Assembly: GCF_006636205.1 (NCBI RefSeq)
Contig: NZ_VIGB01000003.1
Coordinates: 3,010,001-3,074,000, forward strand
Source of the DNA: Kitasatospora acidiphila
GTDB taxonomy: Bacteria > Actinomycetota > Actinomycetes > Streptomycetales > Streptomycetaceae
Length of the DNA stretch: 64,000 nt
Direction: 5' to 3'
A program made the position numbers and the translations under genes. Shown one piece after another: positions 26,962 to 35,506 of the stretch. Numbering within the stretch: position 1 is the stretch's first letter; each line of letters begins with the position of its first letter. The notes under the pieces are model-generated. The model saw only the letters and a list, made by a program, of their open reading frames with translations, was not told where the DNA came from and ran no database searches.

Positions 26962-26996
26962 AAGAGGCCCGGCGAGCCGTGCTCGCCGGGCCTCTT
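26962..26996 (-). terminator. Terminator of the M16 peptidase operon
   Basis: A perfect 16-bp stem (AAGAGGCC... at 26962-26977 with ...GGCCTCTT at 26981-26996) and CGT loop, about 30 bp beyond the stop of the leftward peptidase pair. Confidence 0.88.
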
Positions 26997-27025
26997 GGCA
27001 CTGCTTGACGCCGCTTGACGCCGTG

Positions 27026-28408
27026 TCAGCTGACGACCGTGACCTCGCCGATCCCCAGCGCCTTGACGTCCTCGGCGATCACCGAGGCGTCGCCGACCAC
27101 CACGGTGACCAGCCGGTCCGGCGGGAAGGCGGCGACCACGGCGGCCGTGGCGGCGGCGGTGTCCAGCTCGGCCAGCTGCCGGTAGACCTCCGCCTGGAAG
27201 TCGTCCGCGAGCTGCTGCTCGACCTGGTCGGCCAGGGTGGCGGCGACCGAGCCGGCCGTCTCGTACTTCAGCGGCGCGACGCCGACCAGGAACTGCACGG
27301 CCTCCTCCCGCTCGGCGTCGGTGAGGCCCTCGGCGGCCAGGGTGCGCAGGATGGCCCAGGTGTCGGCGAGCGCGGGGGCGGTGGAGGCGGTGTCCACCGA
27401 GCCGCTGATCGCCATCATGGCCTGGCCGGTGCCCTCGGCGTTGGAGCGCAGCGGCTGGGCGAAGGCCCGCACGCCGTAGGTGTAGCCCTTCTCCTCGCGC
27501 AGCACCCGGTCCAGGCGGGAGGTGAGGGTGCCGCCCAGGCAGTAGGTGCCGAGGATCTGGGCGGACCAGGCGGGGTGGTGGCGGTCCGGCCCGACCCGGC
27601 CGATCAGCAGCTGGGTCTGCACCGAGCCGGGCCGGTCGACGATGATCACCCGGCCGCGGTCGTCGGCGGCCACCGAGGCGACGGTGCTGGGCGCTGCCTG
27701 GTCGCCGGTCCAGCGGCCCAGGGTGGACTCCAGCAGCTCGGGCAGCTCGACGCCGGCGAGGTCGCCGACGATCACCATGGTCGCCGTGGACGGGCGGACG
27801 TGGGCGTCGTAGAAGGCCTTGACCGCGGCCCGGTCGATCAGCTGCACCGTCTCGGCGGTGCCGGAGCGCGGCCGGGAGAGCCGGTCGTCGGCCGGGAACA
27901 GCTCGGCGTAGAGCGCCTTGGCGGCACGCCGGGCCGGGTTGGCCTGCTCATGGACGATCTCGTCGAGCCGGTTGGCCACCAGGCGCTCGACCTCGTCGGC
28001 GGGCAGCGCGGGCGAGCGCAGCGCCTCGGCGAACAGGGTGAGGCCGCGTTCCAGGCGGGAGGCCGGCACCTCCAGCACCGCCCGGATGCACGGGTGGTCG
28101 GCGTGCGCCTCCATGGTGGCGCCGGCCCGCTCCAGCTCGCCGGCGAACTGCTCGGCGGTGAGCGTGTCGGTGCCCTCGTTGAAGGCGCGGGCCAGGATGG
28201 TGGCCACCCCGTCGAGCCCGGCGGGCTCGGCGGCCAGCGGGGCGTCGATCAGCACCTCGATGGCGACCAGCTGCTGGCCGGGGCGGTGGCAGTGCAGCAC
28301 GGTCAGGCCGTTGGCCAGGGTGAGCCGCTGCGGGGCCGGGAACGCCCACGGGGTCGGGGTGCCGGGCTTGGGCTGCGGGTGGAAGGTCATGGTGGGGGCG
28401 GCGCTCAT
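27026..28408 (-). CDS. M16-family peptidase-like protein, non-catalytic partner
   Basis: A 460-residue insulinase/M16 fold protein. The place where the zinc motif HxxEH would be reads ILARAFNEGTD, so zinc binding is lost. The C-terminal half retains the REEKGYTYGVRAFAQPL segment with the Arg/Tyr that completes the active site of heterodimeric M16B enzymes. It therefore most likely acts as the second subunit of the enzyme encoded just upstream. Its ATG overlaps the stop of that gene by 4 bp (28405-28408), which means coupled, stoichiometric translation. Confidence 0.88.
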   Translation of the reverse strand: MSAAPTMTFHPQPKPGTPTPWAFPAPQRLTLANGLTVLHCHRPGQQLVAIEVLIDAPLAAEPAGLDGVATILARAFNEGTDTLTAEQFAGELERAGATMEAHADHPCIRAVLEVPASRLERGLTLFAEALRSPALPADEVERLVANRLDEIVHEQANPARRAAKALYAELFPADDRLSRPRSGTAETVQLIDRAAVKAFYDAHVRPSTATMVIVGDLAGVELPELLESTLGRWTGDQAAPSTVASVAADDRGRVIIVDRPGSVQTQLLIGRVGPDRHHPAWSAQILGTYCLGGTLTSRLDRVLREEKGYTYGVRAFAQPLRSNAEGTGQAMMAISGSVDTASTAPALADTWAILRTLAAEGLTDAEREEAVQFLVGVAPLKYETAGSVAATLADQVEQQLADDFQAEVYRQLAELDTAAATAAVVAAFPPDRLVTVVVGDASVIAEDVKALGIGEVTVVS

Positions 28409-29727
28409 GCTGCCTCCTCCTCATCGTCGGTGGAGGCGGCGACCGGCTCGTAGACCAGGACCGCGCGGTTGTCGGGACGCAGGCGGGCCGCGGCGACCGC
28501 GCGGACCTCCTCGGCGGTGACGTCGAGCACCCGGGCGACGGCGCCGTTGACCAGCTTGGGGTCGCCGAACAGCACGGCGAACCGGCAGAGTTCGTCGGCC
28601 CGGCCGGCGACCGTGGTGAGCCGGTCCAGCCACTCGCGCTCGACCTGCGCCTGGGCCCGCTCCAGCTCCTCCGCGCTGGGGCCTTCGGCGGCGAACCGGG
28701 CCAGCTCCTCGTCCACGGCGAGCTCGATCTGGGCGATGGTGGCGTCGCCGGCGGCCTTGACGTCCAGCCAGCCGAGCGACGGGGCGCCGGCCAGCCGGAG
28801 CAGCCCGAAGCCGGCCGAGATCGCGGTGCGGTCGCGGCGGACCAGGCGGTTGTAGATCCGGCTGGACTCACCGGAGCCGAGCACGGTCAGCGCCAGGTCG
28901 GCGGCGTCGGCCTCGCGGGTGCCGTCGTGCGGCAGCCGGTAGGCGCTCATCAGGGCGCGGGAGGGCACATCCTCCTCGACCAGCTCGCGGACCTCGCGGC
29001 CGACCACCTCGGGCAGGCTGCCGTCGCGCGGCGGCTGCTTGCCGTCGTGCGCCGGGATGCTGCCGAAGTACTTCTCCACCCAGGCGATGGCCTGCTCCGG
29101 GTCGATGTCGCCGACCACCGAGAGCACCGCGTTGTTCGGCGCGTAGTAGGTGCTGAAGAAGGCGCGGGCGTCCTCCAGCGTGGCCGCGTCCAGATCCGCC
29201 ATCGAGCCGATCGGGGTGTGGTGGTACGGGTGGTCCTCGGGGTACGAGAGCGCGGTGAGCTTCTCGAAGGCGGTGCCGTAGGGCACGTTGTCGTACCGCT
29301 GGCGGCGCTCGTTCTTGACGACGTCTCGCTGGTTCTCCATCGACGCCTCGTCAAGCGCGGCCAGCAGCGAGCCCATCCGGTCGGCCTCCAGCCAGAGCGC
29401 CAGCTCCAGCTGATGGGTCGGCATGGTCTCGAAGTAGTTGGTGCGCTCGAAGCTGGTGGTGCCGTTGAGCGACCCGCCGGCGCCCTGAACCAGCTCGAAG
29501 TGGCCGTTGTTGGAGACGTTGGCGGAGCCTTGGAACATCAGGTGCTCGAAGAGGTGCGCCAGCCCGGTGCGACCCTTCACCTCGTGGCGGGAGCCCACGT
29601 CGTACCACAGGCAGACCGCGGCAACCGGCGTCAGGTGGTCCTCGGAGAGCACCACGCGCAGGCCGTTGGCCAGGCGGTGTTCCGTGATGGCGATGCCTCC
29701 GGTGGAGGCGGGGGCCGGGTTGGCCAT
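28405..29727 (-). CDS. M16-family zinc metallopeptidase, catalytic subunit
   Basis: A 440-residue protein from ATG 29727 (GGAAGGA ribosome binding site). GLAHLFEHLMF contains the inverted zinc motif HxxEH (H58, E61, H62); the third ligand is the Glu in VVKNERRQRYDN. SLNGTTSFERTNYFE is the usual substrate-wall region. It probably works with the downstream non-catalytic partner as a mitochondrial-processing-peptidase-like heterodimer degrading peptides. No signal peptide is visible. Relatives in actinobacteria lie near parC as here. Confidence 0.9.
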   Translation of the reverse strand: MANPAPASTGGIAITEHRLANGLRVVLSEDHLTPVAAVCLWYDVGSRHEVKGRTGLAHLFEHLMFQGSANVSNNGHFELVQGAGGSLNGTTSFERTNYFETMPTHQLELALWLEADRMGSLLAALDEASMENQRDVVKNERRQRYDNVPYGTAFEKLTALSYPEDHPYHHTPIGSMADLDAATLEDARAFFSTYYAPNNAVLSVVGDIDPEQAIAWVEKYFGSIPAHDGKQPPRDGSLPEVVGREVRELVEEDVPSRALMSAYRLPHDGTREADAADLALTVLGSGESSRIYNRLVRRDRTAISAGFGLLRLAGAPSLGWLDVKAAGDATIAQIELAVDEELARFAAEGPSAEELERAQAQVEREWLDRLTTVAGRADELCRFAVLFGDPKLVNGAVARVLDVTAEEVRAVAAARLRPDNRAVLVYEPVAASTDDEEEAA

Positions 29728-29962
29728 GCGCTCGGGTCCTTCCCATCGGTTCGGGGGTCGGGGGGAACGTCGGGGTCTGCAGTCCCCCATTGTGGTGCAA
29801 CGCGTACGGTGCCGGGATGTGCCCGCGCGCGCCGGGCGTTCGCCAGGGGCGCAACGTGCTGGCGGGGACTGTCCGCGCGAGGGTCCACAATGGGGGGCGC
29901 CGTACCCCGGTGACGACATGTGAAGCAGAAGCCGCTGACAGACGCAAGGGAGCCCCGCCGCG

Positions 29963-32413
29963 ATGGCCCGCCGCAGTTCGCCGACCCCGCCCGCCGGAGA
30001 CTTCGAGGAGCGGATCCTCGACGTCGACGTCGTGGACGAGATGCAAGCTTCCTACCTGGAGTACGCCTACTCGGTGATCTACTCGCGGGCCCTTCCGGAC
30101 GCGCGGGACGGCCTCAAGCCGGTGCACCGCCGGATCCTCTACCAGGCCAATGAGATGGGCCTGCGCCCGGAGCGGGCGCACGTCAAGTGCGCCCGCGTGG
30201 TCGGCGAGGTGATGGGCCGGCTTCACCCGCACGGGGACGCCTCCATCTACGACTCGATCGTGCGGATGGCGCAGCCGTTCTCGATGCGGGTGCCGCTGAT
30301 CGACGGTCACGGGAACTTCGGCTCGCTGGGCAACGACGACCCGCCGGCCGCGATGCGGTACACCGAGTCGCGGCTGACCGCGGCGTCGATGGCCCTGGTG
30401 GAGTCGATCCACGAGGAGACGGTCGACTTCGCGCCCAACTACGACGGCGCCGAGCAGGAGCCGGTGGTGCTGCCGGCCGCCTTCCCCAACCTGCTGGTGA
30501 ACGGCACCACCGGCATCGCGGTCGGCATGGCGACCAACATGCCGCCGCACAACCTCTCCGAGGTGGTGGCCGCCGCCCGGCACCTGATCAAGCATCCGAA
30601 CGCCGACCTGGACACCCTGATGCGGTTCGTCCCCGGTCCCGACCTGCCCACCGGCGGCCGGATCGTGGGCCTGTCCGGGATCCGCGACGCCTATGAGTCC
30701 GGCCGCGGCACCTTCAAGATCCGCGCCACCACCTCGATCGAGAGCGTGACGGCGCGCCGCAAGGGCATCGTGGTCACCGAGCTGCCGTTCACGGTCGGCC
30801 CGGAGAAGGTGATCGGCAAGATCAAGGACCTGGTCAACGCCAAGAAGCTGCAGGGCATCGCGGACGTCAAGGACCTGACGGACCGCGAGCACGGCCTGCG
30901 GCTGGTGATCGAGGTCAAGAACGGCTTCGTGCCGGAGGCCCTGCTGGAGCAGCTGTACAAGCTGACCCCGCTGGAGGAGACCTTCGGCATCAACAACGTG
31001 GCGCTGGTCGACGGCCAGCCGCTGACCATGGGCCTCAAGGAGCTGCTCGAGGTCTACGTCGACCACCGCTTCGAGGTGGTCCGGCGGCGCAGCGACTTCC
31101 GCCGCCGCAAGCGGCAGGAGCGGCTGCACCTGGTCGAGGGCCTGCTGGTCGCACTGCTGGACATCGACGAGGTCATCGCGCTGATCCGCAGCAGCGACAA
31201 CGCGCAGCAGGCCAAGGAGCGCCTGATGGAGCGCTTCTCGCTGTCGGAGATCCAGACCGCCTACATCCTGGACACCCCGCTGCGCCGGCTGACCCGGTTC
31301 GACCGGGTGGAGCTGGAGGCCGAGCAGGCCAAGCTGATCTCCGAGATCGCCGAGCTGACCGAGATCCTGGACTCGGACACCAAGCTGCGCAGCGTGGTCT
31401 CCAGTGAACTGGCCGCGGTGGCCAAGCAGTTCGGCACCGAGCGGCGCACCGTGCTGCTGGAGGCCGGGGCGCTGCCGTCGGCCTCGCTGGCGGTGCCGCT
31501 GGAGGTGGCGGACGACCCGTGCCGGGTGCTGCTCTCCTCCACCGGCCTGCTGGCCCGCACCGCGGACGGCGAGCCGACCACCCAGGGCGAGACCAGGTCC
31601 AAGCACGATGTGATCGTCTCCGCGGTGGCGGCCACCGCCCGGGGCGACGTCGGCGCGGTGACCTCGGCCGGGCGGGTGCTGCGGCTGCCGGTGATCGACC
31701 TGCCGGCGCTGCCGCCGCAGGCCCAGCTGTCGCTGGCCGGCGGAGCGCAGCTCAGCGAGTTCCTCAAGTTGGGTGCGGACGAGCGGCTGATCGCGCTGAC
31801 CACGCTGGACGAGTCCTCGCCGGGCCTGGCGCTGGGCACGGTGCAGGGTGTGGTCAAGCGGGTGGTGCCGGAGTGGCCCGCCAACAAGGACGAGTTCGAG
31901 GTGATCGCGCTCAAGGACGGCGACGAGCTGGTCGGCGCGGTGGAACTGCGCACCGGCGAGGAGGACTTGGTCTTCATCACCACGGACGCCCAACTGCTGC
32001 GCTACCCCGCCTCGCAGGTGCGGCCGCAGGGCCGACCGGCCGGTGGGATGGCCGGGATCAAGCTGGCGGAGGGGGCCCGGGTGCTCTCGTTCACCGCGGT
32101 GGACCCGGCTGCCGACGCGGTGGTCATCTCGGTGGCCGGCGCCTCCGGGACGCTGACCGGCGAGGCGCAGTCCAGCTGGAAGCTGACCCCCTTCGATCTC
32201 TACCCGCGCAAGGGCCGGGCCACCGGCGGGGTGCGCTGCCAGCGCTTCCTGCGCGGCGAGGACTCGTTGGCGTTCGCCTGGGCGGGCGCGGCGCCGGCTC
32301 GGGCGGCGGCGGCCAACGGGGCGCCGGTCGCCCTGCCGGAGCGCGATCCGCGCCGGGACGGGTCGGGCACCCCGGTGGCCAAGGCGATCGCCGCCGTCGC
32401 CGGACCGGCCTGA
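29963..32413 (+). CDS. parC: DNA topoisomerase IV subunit A
   Basis: DNA-breaking subunit of type IIA topoisomerase, expected to decatenate chromosomes with ParE. It has 816 residues. The active tyrosine is Y133 (AAMRYTESRLTA). The quinolone region reads HPHGDASIYDS, with Ala at the GyrA Ser83-equivalent position. The C-terminal beta-pinwheel has GyrA-box-like repeats but is short, ending in a Pro/Ala tail. I call it ParC rather than GyrA from this context (close to parE and hrdB, alone and divergent from M16 genes). The partner parE lies 13 kb away on the other strand. Confidence 0.9.
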   Translation: MARRSSPTPPAGDFEERILDVDVVDEMQASYLEYAYSVIYSRALPDARDGLKPVHRRILYQANEMGLRPERAHVKCARVVGEVMGRLHPHGDASIYDSIVRMAQPFSMRVPLIDGHGNFGSLGNDDPPAAMRYTESRLTAASMALVESIHEETVDFAPNYDGAEQEPVVLPAAFPNLLVNGTTGIAVGMATNMPPHNLSEVVAAARHLIKHPNADLDTLMRFVPGPDLPTGGRIVGLSGIRDAYESGRGTFKIRATTSIESVTARRKGIVVTELPFTVGPEKVIGKIKDLVNAKKLQGIADVKDLTDREHGLRLVIEVKNGFVPEALLEQLYKLTPLEETFGINNVALVDGQPLTMGLKELLEVYVDHRFEVVRRRSDFRRRKRQERLHLVEGLLVALLDIDEVIALIRSSDNAQQAKERLMERFSLSEIQTAYILDTPLRRLTRFDRVELEAEQAKLISEIAELTEILDSDTKLRSVVSSELAAVAKQFGTERRTVLLEAGALPSASLAVPLEVADDPCRVLLSSTGLLARTADGEPTTQGETRSKHDVIVSAVAATARGDVGAVTSAGRVLRLPVIDLPALPPQAQLSLAGGAQLSEFLKLGADERLIALTTLDESSPGLALGTVQGVVKRVVPEWPANKDEFEVIALKDGDELVGAVELRTGEEDLVFITTDAQLLRYPASQVRPQGRPAGGMAGIKLAEGARVLSFTAVDPAADAVVISVAGASGTLTGEAQSSWKLTPFDLYPRKGRATGGVRCQRFLRGEDSLAFAWAGAAPARAAAANGAPVALPERDPRRDGSGTPVAKAIAAVAGPA

Positions 32414-32421
32414 AAACCCAT

Positions 32422-32454
32422 GGGTCACCCTGCCGCCCAGCGGTAGGGTGACCC
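32422..32454 (+). promoter_or_regulatory. Hairpin at the ribosome binding site of the sucrase/ferredoxin-like gene
   Basis: A 15-bp stem (32422-32436 with 32440-32454, one G-U pair) with a 3-base loop. It starts 9 bp after the parC stop and ends 2 bp before the next ATG (32457). The GGG ribosome binding site lies in its 3' arm. It may be the parC terminator, a translational switch, or both. Confidence 0.6.
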
Positions 32455-32456
32455 CA

Positions 32457-33359
32457 ATGATCACTTGTACGAATCTGTCGAACGAGCTGGCCGAGCCGCT
32501 TGCGGCCACCGCGGCCACCGCCCCCACCTGGCTGCTGATCGAGCAGTCCGGCCCGTGGGGGGCCAAGGCGCTGACCGAGAGCCACCTCGATTCCGAGCTG
32601 GGCCGGGCGTTGGACGCCGCCGCAGCCGGCAGCGGGGTGCGGATCGCGCTGATCCGCCGCCCGGGGCGGCACGCCGACGATCGGCCGGCGACCGGCCACC
32701 AGGTGATCGTGGCGCACACGGTGCCCGGCCGGGGCTGGGTCCGGCGGGCCGAGGTGGCGTCGCCGGCGGAGCTGCTGGAGCTGGACTTCGGCGCGCTCGG
32801 GGCCGGTGAGCACGGCGGGTTCGGCGACGCGCACCACGGCGGCCCGCTGGCCCTGGTGTGCACCAACGGCCGGCGGGACCGCTGCTGCGCGCTGCTCGGC
32901 CGGCCGCTGGCCGCCGAGCTGGCCGCCGCCGGGCACTCCGAGGTGTGGGAAGTCACCCATCTGGGCGGACACCGCTTCTCCCCCACCATGCTGGTGCTCC
33001 CCTACGGCTACGCCTACGGCCGGCTGACCGACACCAGCGCCAAGGAGGTGCTGGCCGCCACCGCCGCCGGGCAGACCCTGCCGCAGTACTCCCGTGGGCG
33101 CTCCTGCTGGGGCCGGCCGGGCCAGGCCGCCGAGCACGCGGTGCGCGAGCTGACCGGCGAGCACGCGGCCGATGCTCTGACGATCCGTCAGGAACCACTG
33201 GGCGGCGGGGGTTGGCGGGTCCTCGTGACGCATCAGGACGGCCGGGCCTGGTCGGTCGAGGTGGTCCAGGGGCGCAGCGAACCGCCCCGTCCGGAGAGCT
33301 GCGGCAAGGCCCCGGGCACCCCGGCGCGGATGGACGTGCGGTCGCTGACCGTCCTCTGA
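32457..33359 (+). CDS. Sucrase/ferredoxin-like (thioredoxin-fold) protein
   Basis: A 300-residue protein of the sucrase/ferredoxin-like family (PF06999 type). A central ALVCTNGRRDRCCALLGRPL gives the cysteine cluster typical of thioredoxin-like [2Fe-2S] ferredoxins, followed by VWEVTHLGGHRFSPTMLVLP with conserved His. Role unknown; electron transfer is plausible. The start ATG 32457 is preferred to GTG 32448 because it sits at the right distance from the TAGGGTG site, which is buried in a hairpin. Confidence 0.82.
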   Translation: MITCTNLSNELAEPLAATAATAPTWLLIEQSGPWGAKALTESHLDSELGRALDAAAAGSGVRIALIRRPGRHADDRPATGHQVIVAHTVPGRGWVRRAEVASPAELLELDFGALGAGEHGGFGDAHHGGPLALVCTNGRRDRCCALLGRPLAAELAAAGHSEVWEVTHLGGHRFSPTMLVLPYGYAYGRLTDTSAKEVLAATAAGQTLPQYSRGRSCWGRPGQAAEHAVRELTGEHAADALTIRQEPLGGGGWRVLVTHQDGRAWSVEVVQGRSEPPRPESCGKAPGTPARMDVRSLTVL

Positions 33360-33575
33360 CTCACCGTCTCCTCACTGAGCGTCATCGCTCCAACGGCGCA
33401 CTTCACCGGAGCGCGGTGGCGCACGGCTGCCTAGCGTGGCGGCCGTGGGACCACCCCACTCCCGCGGCCTCCGCACCCGACCGGAAGCCGCGGTGCTGCG
33501 CGGTAGCGGCCCCGGTCACGGGCCGGCCGCCGTCCCGGCCGACCGGCCGGGCGCACGGAAGGATGCGACCGGAAG

Positions 33576-34682
33576 ATGAAGCCGAAACAGGAGTGCCCCG
33601 CGATCCCCGTCGACCCGGCGGTCCAGGACGCCGCACATGCCGGCCGTGGCGGTCGGCTGTGCCGTCGATTAGGCCTGACCGCCGCGCTGGTGGCCGGCGC
33701 CGGCTCGATCGTGCTGGGTGCCGACCTGGCGCAGGCCGTGCCCGCCGCCGTCGCCTCGGCCGCCCGGCCAGGCCTGGTCAGCGCCGACGACTCGTCGTCG
33801 ACCGACGTCACGGCGACAGCGGACGACACGACGACGGACGACATGACGGCGGACGACGACTCGGATTCCGTTCAGGTTGCCGACGACCGGAGTGACGACG
33901 AGCAGGCCGGCGACGACCAGGGCAGCGACGTCCAGGCCGCTGACGACCAGAACGCCGATGACCAGGGCAGCGACACGCAGGGCAGCGACGACCAGAACGC
34001 CGATGACCAGGGCAGCGACACGCAGGGCAGCGACGACCAGACCAGCAACGTCCAGAACAGCGACCTGCAGAGCGCCGACGACGGCAGCGCCACCGACTCC
34101 ACCGCGAGCGGCGACGACAACGGCGGCGGCGGCGGGGAGATCCACCAGGGCTGGGACGGCTCGGTCTACTGGTTCCACAACGCCGCCGGCGAGTGGCGCT
34201 ACACCAGCCACCGCGACATCTACCTGAACCGGACCGGTTCGACCCCGGAGCACCGCCGCTCCATGTCGCCGAGCAAGGGCTCCGCCGGTGCGCACTCCGC
34301 CACCGCCAACGCCTCCCACGGTTCGGTCGAGGCGGCCGTGAAGTTCGCCCTCGCCCAGATCGGCAAGCCGTTCGTGCTGGGCGCCACCGGCCCCAATGCC
34401 TACGACTGCTCCGGTCTGATCCAGCGGTCCTTCCGCCAGGCGGGCATCTCGCTGCCGCGGGTGGCCAACGACCAGTACGCAGCGACCACGCCGATCAGCG
34501 CGAGCCAGCTGCGCCGCGGCGACCTGCTCTTCTGGTCGTCCAACGGCAACGCCCGCGGGATCCACCACGGCGCCATCTACCTGGGTGACGGCACCTATGT
34601 GGAGGCCCCCAGGGCCGGCGCCAACGTGCGGATCCACAAGCTCATCCGCGCCTACTGGCCGTCCCAGATGGGCCGCCCCTGA
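33576..34682 (+). CDS. NlpC/P60 cell-wall hydrolase with Asp/Gln-rich repeat linker
   Basis: Secreted peptidoglycan endopeptidase of 368 residues. An N-terminal signal peptide (hydrophobic GLTAALVAGAGSIVLGADLA, with a likely cut near AQA) is followed by a 120-residue linker very rich in Asp, Gln and Ser. That linker contains a perfect 45-bp duplication. After WDGSVYWFHNAAGEWRY comes the NlpC/P60 domain with catalytic Cys in NAYDCSGLIQRSFRQ, His in GIHHGAIYLG, and the polar third residue downstream. The acidic linker probably spans or binds the wall. It stands alone. Confidence 0.88.
   Translation: MKPKQECPAIPVDPAVQDAAHAGRGGRLCRRLGLTAALVAGAGSIVLGADLAQAVPAAVASAARPGLVSADDSSSTDVTATADDTTTDDMTADDDSDSVQVADDRSDDEQAGDDQGSDVQAADDQNADDQGSDTQGSDDQNADDQGSDTQGSDDQTSNVQNSDLQSADDGSATDSTASGDDNGGGGGEIHQGWDGSVYWFHNAAGEWRYTSHRDIYLNRTGSTPEHRRSMSPSKGSAGAHSATANASHGSVEAAVKFALAQIGKPFVLGATGPNAYDCSGLIQRSFRQAGISLPRVANDQYAATTPISASQLRRGDLLFWSSNGNARGIHHGAIYLGDGTYVEAPRAGANVRIHKLIRAYWPSQMGRP
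33942..34040 (+). repeat. 45-bp tandem duplication inside the NlpC/P60 gene
   Basis: Two identical 45-bp units, 33942-33986 and 33987-34031, followed by a 9-bp partial third. They encode the 15-residue unit DDQNADDQGSDTQGS. They sit in a longer stretch of degenerate DDQ/GSD repeats. Confidence 0.95.
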
Positions 34683-34692
34683 CGCTCATCGG

Positions 34693-34739
34693 CGGGACCG
34701 TCCATGAGCGGGACGCTCCTTGAACGGGACGCTCCTTGA
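34693..34739 (+). repeat. Three 15-bp direct repeats with 16-bp period
   Basis: CGGGACCGTCCATGA at 34693, CGGGACGCTCCTTGA at 34709 and the same at 34725, each followed by one variable base. They lie between the convergent stops of the NlpC/P60 gene and the response regulator gene. Confidence 0.85.
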
Positions 34740-34807
34740 GCTGTACCGCGCAGCGCAGCGCGGGGCCCGGCGCCGAACGCGGCCACCGGGCCCCGCCTCG
34801 GGCCGGT

Positions 34808-35506
34808 TCAGCGCCGGGCCGCCACCCGGTACCGGTGCTCCGGCCGGCCCGTGCTGCCGTACCGCAGCTCCAGCCGGACCAGGCCCTCGCGCACCAGGTA
34901 CGAGAGGTAGCGCTGGGCGGTGGCCCGGGAGACGCCGGTGCGCTCGGCCACCTGGCTGGCCGACAGGTCGCCCGGCTCGCCGCGCACCGCGGCCAGCACC
35001 ACGGAGAGCGTCGGCGCCGAGTGGCCCTTGGCGGGCACGGCCGGCAGTGTGGCCGGCCGCACCGCGCTGAACAGCGCGTCCACCTCGGCCTGGCCGTGCT
35101 CGCCGCCCTCGTCGTCCAGCGCCGCCATCCGCTCGCGCAATTCCCGGTAGCCGTCCAGCCGTTCGGCCAGCGCGGCGAAGCCGAACGGCTTGACGAGGTA
35201 GCCGGTGGCGCCCAGCTGCATGGCGGCCCGCACCGAGGCGGTGTCCCGGGCGGCGGTGATCACCAGGGCGTCCGGGCGGCCGCCGGTGCCGGCCGCGGTC
35301 AGCGTGCGCAGCACCTCCAGGCCGCTGCCGTCCGGCAGGTAGACGTCGAGCAGCAGCAGGTCGGGGGTAAGCTCGGCGACCGCGTCGACGGCCGCGGCGA
35401 CGCCGGCGCGCTGGCCTACCACCTCGAAGCCGGGCACCCGGGCGACATAGGCGGCATGGATGGCGCTGACCCGGAAGTCGTCGTCCACCACCAGGGTTCT
35501 GATCAC
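34808..35506 (-). CDS. CitB/DctR-type response regulator
   Basis: A 232-residue response regulator. Receiver domain with D54 (LLLLDVYLPDGSG) and K106 (GYLVKPFGF). The C-terminal DNA-binding domain (SQVAERTGVSRATAQRYLSYLVREG) is of the CitB winged-helix type. Such systems usually answer to extracellular C4-dicarboxylates or citrate. Its start overlaps the kinase stop by 4 bp. Confidence 0.88.
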   Translation of the reverse strand: MIRTLVVDDDFRVSAIHAAYVARVPGFEVVGQRAGVAAAVDAVAELTPDLLLLDVYLPDGSGLEVLRTLTAAGTGGRPDALVITAARDTASVRAAMQLGATGYLVKPFGFAALAERLDGYRELRERMAALDDEGGEHGQAEVDALFSAVRPATLPAVPAKGHSAPTLSVVLAAVRGEPGDLSASQVAERTGVSRATAQRYLSYLVREGLVRLELRYGSTGRPEHRYRVAARR

